From contig JAIWOL010000158.1 in assembly GCA_020216925.1 (NCBI GenBank), positions 1 to 10,000 of the forward strand: a DNA stretch of 10,000 nt, in the 5' to 3' direction. Below are positions 6,025 through 10,000 of the stretch, piece after piece (position 1 is the first letter of the stretch; each line of letters begins with the position of its first letter). The position numbers and the translations under genes are program-made. The notes below the pieces were generated by a model, which worked only from the letters and a program-made list of their open reading frames with translations, did no database searches and was not told the DNA's origin. The DNA is from Thiobacillus sp. (GTDB taxonomy: Bacteria > Pseudomonadota > Gammaproteobacteria > Burkholderiales > Thiobacillaceae).

Positions 6025-7995
6025 TCACCCCTGCATTATCCTGAATTCCGCCGCCGCCAGGCCGTCTGCCGCTCCACGCAGCACCAGCACGTCCCCCGCT
6101 TCGACGCAGGCGTCGGGGACGGCATCGATGCCTTGCACGCCCTGGCGGCGGATTGCCACGACCTCCACCAACAGCTCGTCCAGCGCCAGCTCGGCCAGAC
6201 TGTGCCCCGCCGCAGCCGCCCCCTGCGTGACCAGCACGGTATGCAGGCGCGGCTGGGCATGGGCGTCGAGCTCGTCGTCGGCGTCGGACGCCCCCCGGAA
6301 AAATCCGCGCATCATGGCGTAGCGCGATTCGCGCACCAAACGGATGCGCTTCAATACCTGTGACAGCGGCACCCCCAGCAGCATGAGCGCATGGGACGCC
6401 AGCATCAGCGATCCCTCCATCACTTCGGACACCACTTCGGCCGCGCCCGCCGCCTTGAGTTCATCGATATGGGCATCGTCGATGGTACGCACCACCACCG
6501 GCAGTTCGGGCCGCAGTTCGCGCACATGACGCAGAATCGCCATGCTCGAATGCACGTCGGAATAGGTCACCACCACGGCCTGGGCGCGCGACAATCCGGC
6601 CGCCACCAGCACCTCGCGCCGGCTGGCGTCACCGTAGACCACGGATACCCCCGAGGCAGCGACCGCACGGATGCGTTCGGGGTCGGCGTCGAGCGCGACG
6701 AAGGTAATGCCTTCCGCCTCCAGCAGGCGGGCCAGATTCTGGCCGCTGCGGCCGTAACCGCACACGATCACGTGCTTGCTCTTGCCGAAGGTCTTGACGG
6801 CGATGTCGTGCACTTCCTTGGCGCGGCCCGCCCATTCGCTGCCGGCCAGCATGCGGGTGAGGCTGTCCATGCGGTTGATGAGGATGGGGGCCAGCAGCAT
6901 CGACACCACCATCGCTGCCAGTACCGGCTGGGTGATTTCAGCCCCGAGCAGCCGCAGGTCGGCCGCCTGCGCCAGCAGCACGAAACCGAATTCACCGGCT
7001 TGGGCGAGCCCCAGCGCGGTGCGCGTGGCCGTGGGCCGGGCGCTGCCAAACGCCATCGACAGCGCGCCCACCAGCAGCCCTTTACCAAGCACGATCGCCG
7101 CGACCAGCACCAGCACATCCCCCCAGTTCGCCATCACTTGGGCAAGGTCGAGCCGCATGCCGATGGTGACGAAAAACAGGCCGAGCAGCACATCGCGGAA
7201 CGGTTTGATGTCGTCTTCCACCTGGTAGCGGTATTCGGTTTCGGATACCAGCATCCCGGCAAGAAACGCCCCGAGCGCCAGCGACAGCCCCGCGCTCTCG
7301 GTCAGAAACGCCAGCCCCAGCGTGAACAGCAGCAGGTTGAGCGTGAAGAGCTCCGGCGATTTGCGCCCCGCCACCCACTGGAACCAGGGCCGCATCACGC
7401 GCTGGCCCACGAACAGCAGGAAACCCAGCACCGCCACGGCCTTGAGCATGGCCAGCATGAGATCGGTCGCCATGGTTTCCGATTCGCGCGCAAACGCCGG
7501 GATCAGGATCAGCAGCGGCACCACGGCCAGATCCTGGAACAGCAGCGCGCCAAAGATCTGCCGCCCGTGCGGCGTCTGGATTTCCAGCCGTTCGGCCAGC
7601 AGCTTGGAAACAATCGCGGTGGACGACATGGACATGATCCCGCCCAGCGCCACCGCGGCGAGCAGCGGCAGGTCGAGCAGCCAGGCGAGCAGCGCCGTGA
7701 AGACGATGGTGAGTCCCACCTGGGCGCCGCCGAACCCGAATACGGTCATGCGCATCGTCATCAGCCGGGGCAGACTGAATTCGAGACCGATGGAGAACAT
7801 GAGGAAGACCACGCCGAACTCGGCGAGATAACGCGCCCCCTCGCTGTCCGGGATCCAGCCCAGTGCAAACGGCCCGATGGCGATGCCGGTCACCAGATAG
7901 CCCAGCATCGTCGGCAATCTGAGCGCACGCGCGGCGGCCGCCACCAGCACCGCCACAGCAAGCAGGATCAGTACGAGCTGGAGGCTGGAGTGCAT
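6025..7995 (-). CDS. Kef-type (CPA2) monovalent cation:proton antiporter with RCK domain
   Basis: A 656-residue inner-membrane transporter in the KefB/KefC/YbaL style. Residues 1-380 form about 12 membrane helices of the Na+/H+ exchanger fold, with 'GALLFQDLAVVP' (149-160; Q154/D155 in the ion-path helix), 'IKPFRDVLLGLFF' (263-275) and 'AQAGEFGFV' (331-339), all family hallmarks. A TrkA-N Rossmann domain starts near 408 with GYGRSG (413-418) and acidic residues 436/438 for nucleotide binding, and a TrkA-C domain occupies about 575-656. Such proteins exchange K+ or Na+ for protons and are gated by the bound nucleotide. A KefF/KefG-like ancillary subunit is not in the window, so glutathione gating cannot be claimed. 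It is divergent from kdsD by 45 bp; an antiporter beside kdsD is a frequent arrangement in proteobacteria. No strong ribosome binding site is visible before the ATG at 7995. Confidence 0.93.
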   Translation of the reverse strand: MHSSLQLVLILLAVAVLVAAAARALRLPTMLGYLVTGIAIGPFALGWIPDSEGARYLAEFGVVFLMFSIGLEFSLPRLMTMRMTVFGFGGAQVGLTIVFTALLAWLLDLPLLAAVALGGIMSMSSTAIVSKLLAERLEIQTPHGRQIFGALLFQDLAVVPLLILIPAFARESETMATDLMLAMLKAVAVLGFLLFVGQRVMRPWFQWVAGRKSPELFTLNLLLFTLGLAFLTESAGLSLALGAFLAGMLVSETEYRYQVEDDIKPFRDVLLGLFFVTIGMRLDLAQVMANWGDVLVLVAAIVLGKGLLVGALSMAFGSARPTATRTALGLAQAGEFGFVLLAQAADLRLLGAEITQPVLAAMVVSMLLAPILINRMDSLTRMLAGSEWAGRAKEVHDIAVKTFGKSKHVIVCGYGRSGQNLARLLEAEGITFVALDADPERIRAVAASGVSVVYGDASRREVLVAAGLSRAQAVVVTYSDVHSSMAILRHVRELRPELPVVVRTIDDAHIDELKAAGAAEVVSEVMEGSLMLASHALMLLGVPLSQVLKRIRLVRESRYAMMRGFFRGASDADDELDAHAQPRLHTVLVTQGAAAAGHSLAELALDELLVEVVAIRRQGVQGIDAVPDACVEAGDVLVLRGAADGLAAAEFRIMQG

Positions 7996-8024
7996 CGGAA
8001 AATAACGGGCTGACAGGTACGTTT

Positions 8025-8032
8025 AGTATACT
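8025..8032. promoter_or_regulatory. Palindromic -10-like box between the antiporter gene and kdsD
   Basis: AGTATACT is a perfect palindrome inside the 45-bp divergent spacer and contains TATACT on both strands, a good sigma-70 -10 box in either direction. For kdsD (TATACT at 8027-8032) transcription would begin within a few bases of the ATG at 8041. No convincing -35 box lies 16-18 bases upstream. Confidence 0.45.
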
Positions 8033-8040
8033 TGCCGACC

Positions 8041-9027
8041 ATGCGTCCCGCCTCTCCCGCCCCTGAAGATTTGCTTGCGCTTGCGCGCCGGGTGCTCGAC
8101 ATCGAAGCCGATGCCCTGCGCCTCATGTCGCAGCGCCTGGATGACGATTTTGCCCACGCCGTTGCCCTCATCCTCGCCTGCACCGGCCGCGTCGTCGTCA
8201 CCGGCATGGGCAAGTCGGGGCACGTCGGCGGCAAGATCGCGGCGACGCTCGCCTCCACAGGCACCCCGGCCTTTTTCATGCACCCGGGCGAAGCCAGCCA
8301 CGGCGACCTCGGCATGATCACCCACGACGACGTGGTGCTGGCGCTGTCGAATTCCGGCGAGAGCGGCGAAATCGTCAGCATCGTGCCGCTCATCAAGCGG
8401 CGCGGCGCCAAGCTCGTGGCGATGACCGGCAACCCTGCGTCCACGCTGGCAAAAGCGGCCGATGCGCATCTGCATACCGGGGTTGACAAGGAAGCCTGTC
8501 CGCTCAATCTCGCGCCCACCGCCAGCACCACCGCCGCGCTTGCGATGGGCGACGCGCTCGCGGTCGCCCTGCTCGACGCCCGCGGCTTTTCGGCCGACGA
8601 CTTTGCCCGCACCCACCCCGGCGGCAGCCTGGGCCGCCGGCTGCTGGTTCACGTGCACGATGTGATGCACAGCGGCGATGCGCTGCCCAAGGTTGGCCTC
8701 GATGCCACGCTCAAGGCGGCGCTGTTCGAAATGACGCGGAAGGGGCTGGGCATGACAGCCATTGTCGATGATGCCGGTCATGTCGCCGGCCTGTTCACCG
8801 ATGGCGACCTGCGCCGCGTACTGGAGCGTCCGCTCGACATCCAGCAAGCCCGGATCGCCGACCTCATGACTCGCAACCCCAAAACGATCCGCGCGGACGA
8901 ACTGGCCGTGGCGGCAGTGGAAAAAATGGACACACTCAAAATCAACGGCCTGCTCGTGGTCGACGACAGCGGCGCCCTGGTCGGCGCGCTCAACATGCAT
9001 GACCTGCTCAAGGCAGGGGTGGTGTGA
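8041..9027 (+). CDS. kdsD: D-arabinose 5-phosphate isomerase
   Basis: A 328-residue cytoplasmic enzyme, the same length as E. coli KdsD. It interconverts D-ribulose 5-phosphate and D-arabinose 5-phosphate, the first step to KDO, the sugar linking lipid A to the LPS core. The N-terminal SIS domain (about 35-200) shows GMGKSG (55-60), 'HPGEASHGDLG' (81-91) and SNSGESGE (103-110). Residues K58, E110, E151 and H192 line up, one position earlier, with the catalytic K59/E111/E152/H193 of the E. coli enzyme. Two CBS domains follow (about 208-262 and 273-326). The ATG at 8041 is preferred over a TTG three codons earlier; neither has a clear ribosome binding site, and with the -10 box at 8027 the message may be nearly leaderless. 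The stop overlaps the kdsC start (TGATG), so the genes are translationally coupled. Confidence 0.97.
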   Translation: MRPASPAPEDLLALARRVLDIEADALRLMSQRLDDDFAHAVALILACTGRVVVTGMGKSGHVGGKIAATLASTGTPAFFMHPGEASHGDLGMITHDDVVLALSNSGESGEIVSIVPLIKRRGAKLVAMTGNPASTLAKAADAHLHTGVDKEACPLNLAPTASTTAALAMGDALAVALLDARGFSADDFARTHPGGSLGRRLLVHVHDVMHSGDALPKVGLDATLKAALFEMTRKGLGMTAIVDDAGHVAGLFTDGDLRRVLERPLDIQQARIADLMTRNPKTIRADELAVAAVEKMDTLKINGLLVVDDSGALVGALNMHDLLKAGVV

Positions 9028-9554
9028 TGACGCCCGATCTGCTCGGACGTGCGCGCAAAGTCCGCCTCGTTGCCTTTGACATCGACGGCGTGATGACTGA
9101 CGGCACCCTGTTTTTCGGCGACGACGGACAGGAATACAAGGGTTTCAACTCCCTCGACGGCCATGGCCTGAAGATGCTCAAGGACAGCGGCCTCACGCTG
9201 GCCATCATCACCGGTCGCAGTTCGCGGGTGGTCGAGCACCGGGCAAGGAACCTCGGCATCGACATCCTGCACCAGGGCGCGCACGACAAACTCGCCGTCT
9301 ACGAATCGCTCTGCAAGTCGCTGAACCTCGCCTGCGATGCCACTGCCTACATGGGTGACGACGTGGTCGACCTGCCGGTGATGCGGCGCGCAGGCCTCGC
9401 CATCACCGTTCCCGCCGCCCCCGACCTGGTCAAGGCACACAGTCACTACACCACGCTGCGCGAGGCCGGGCGAGGCGCCGTGCGCGAGGCCTGCGAAATG
9501 CTCATGCGCGCGCAAGGTACGCTGGATGCCGCCTTGGCGCCATACCTGAAATGA
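9027..9554 (+). CDS. kdsC: 3-deoxy-D-manno-octulosonate 8-phosphate phosphatase
   Basis: A 175-residue HAD-superfamily phosphatase that releases phosphate from KDO-8-phosphate, two steps after KdsD in the same pathway. All four HAD motifs are present: DIDGVMTDG with nucleophile D18 and D20; T62 in ITGR; K88; and GDDVVD with D111/D112 and D115. There is no cap domain, as expected for the class C0 tetramer, and the C-terminal AGRGAVREACEMLM (147-160) is typical of KdsC. I chose the ATG at 9027, seven bases after AGGGG (9015-9019), over the GTG one codon before it, which is too close to that site. It overlaps the kdsD stop by one base and precedes lptC by 19 bases, as in many proteobacterial LPS clusters. 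Confidence 0.97.
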   Translation: MTPDLLGRARKVRLVAFDIDGVMTDGTLFFGDDGQEYKGFNSLDGHGLKMLKDSGLTLAIITGRSSRVVEHRARNLGIDILHQGAHDKLAVYESLCKSLNLACDATAYMGDDVVDLPVMRRAGLAITVPAAPDLVKAHSHYTTLREAGRGAVREACEMLMRAQGTLDAALAPYLK

Positions 9555-9573
9555 GTCCGGACTCTGCTGCGGC

Positions 9574-10000
9574 ATGATCGAGCGTGGATCGCTGTGGCTG
9601 CCGCTGGCCATCCTGCTGGTGCTGGCCGGCCTGAGCTTCTGGATCGAACGCACGGTGCAGATGCCGGTCAACGGCAACGCAGCCCGGCAATCCGACCCGG
9701 AGGGCATCATGGAAGACTTCAGCGCCCTGCGCACGGACCCGCAAGGCCAGCCGCAGTACCGTCTCAGCGCGCGCCGGCTCAAGCACTACAGCAACAGCAA
9801 GCTCACTGAACTCGACGCACCGCGCTTTACCCAGCTCGATGCCACAAACGGTGAAATCGTTGCTCAGGCGCTGCAGGCCACCGTTTCACCCGACGGCAAA
9901 GAGGTCGACCTCGTCGGCAACGTGAAAGTCGAGCGCCAGGCCAGGCCGGGACAGGGCGCCCTCTCGCTCACCACCTCCCGCCTGCTGGTGTTCCCGGAGC
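9574..10000 (+). CDS. lptC: LptC, LPS transport bridge protein, N-terminal part
   Basis: The frame from the ATG at 9574 stays open to the end of the window (142 codons), so the gene is cut by the window edge. The protein starts with one membrane helix (about 7-24: 'LWLPLAILLVLAGLSFWI') and continues as a periplasmic beta-rich domain with 'QPQYRLSARRLKHYSNSKLTELDAP', split across residues 59-83, the pattern shared by LptC proteins, then 'DGKEVDLVGNVKVER'. LptC sits in the inner membrane with LptBFG and hands LPS to LptA. It lies 19 bases after kdsC in the usual order. No strong ribosome binding site is visible. An overlapping short ATG at 9551 gives only an eight-residue peptide and was not used. 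Confidence 0.92.
   Translation, partial: MIERGSLWLPLAILLVLAGLSFWIERTVQMPVNGNAARQSDPEGIMEDFSALRTDPQGQPQYRLSARRLKHYSNSKLTELDAPRFTQLDATNGEIVAQALQATVSPDGKEVDLVGNVKVERQARPGQGALSLTTSRLLVFPE

Noticed and set aside
6391..8013. 540-codon open frame on the + strand opposite the antiporter gene
   Set aside because: It is rich in His, Gln, Arg and Gly as expected from the reverse of GC-rich codons, has no recognisable domain, and lies fully opposite a gene with clear family motifs.
8023..9782. Minus-strand frames (8023-9000 and 8778-9782) opposite kdsD, kdsC and lptC
   Set aside because: The + strand genes are unmistakable by catalytic motifs and length; the reverse frames show no domain.

Overview
The window is about 10 kb of GC-rich chromosome and looks like a betaproteobacterium. 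This is inferred from the conserved order antiporter / kdsD / kdsC / lptC at the right end, from the protein types and from the base composition; I cannot name a genus. Nearly all of it is coding, and no RNA gene, insertion sequence, prophage or CRISPR array is visible.

Left block (1-3353, + strand): a tightly packed type IV pilus / type II secretion-like operon. It holds the 3' end of a GspF/PilC inner-membrane platform gene, a PilM/PilN-like (GspL-like) fusion protein, a PilO-like protein, a small exported PilP/MshK-like protein and a minor prepilin with six cysteines. Gene ends meet at a 2-base gap and then three successive ATGA overlaps, so translation is probably coupled throughout. The assembly ATPase and secretin are not here and may lie upstream.

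Middle block (3331-6015): a membrane-bound sensor histidine kinase on the minus strand, whose 3' end overlaps the prepilin gene tail to tail by 23 bp. A 236-bp divergent spacer separates it from a second, stand-alone prepilin gene (5307-5936). That spacer carries a near-consensus sigma-54 (-24/-12) promoter aimed at the prepilin, a one-mismatch IHF site just upstream, and inverted and direct repeats that could bind an activator. The layout suggests a pilin switched on by sigma-54 and an enhancer-binding regulator, with the neighbouring kinase as a candidate sensor. No response regulator is in the window. The 88-bp spacer after this prepilin is filled with nested GC-rich hairpins between two convergent genes.

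Right block (6025-10000): a Kef-type (CPA2) cation:proton antiporter with a Rossmann-fold RCK domain on the minus strand, divergent by 45 bp from kdsD-kdsC-lptC. These encode arabinose-5-phosphate isomerase, KDO-8-phosphate phosphatase and the start of the LPS transport protein LptC, so they make the KDO sugar and begin the LPS export bridge. In many proteobacteria this run continues through lptA and lptB to rpoN, so the gene for sigma-54 itself may lie just past the window.

The families are known. The least ordinary parts are the sigma-54-controlled prepilin beside a divergent kinase, and the compact, divergent pilus alignment gene set.
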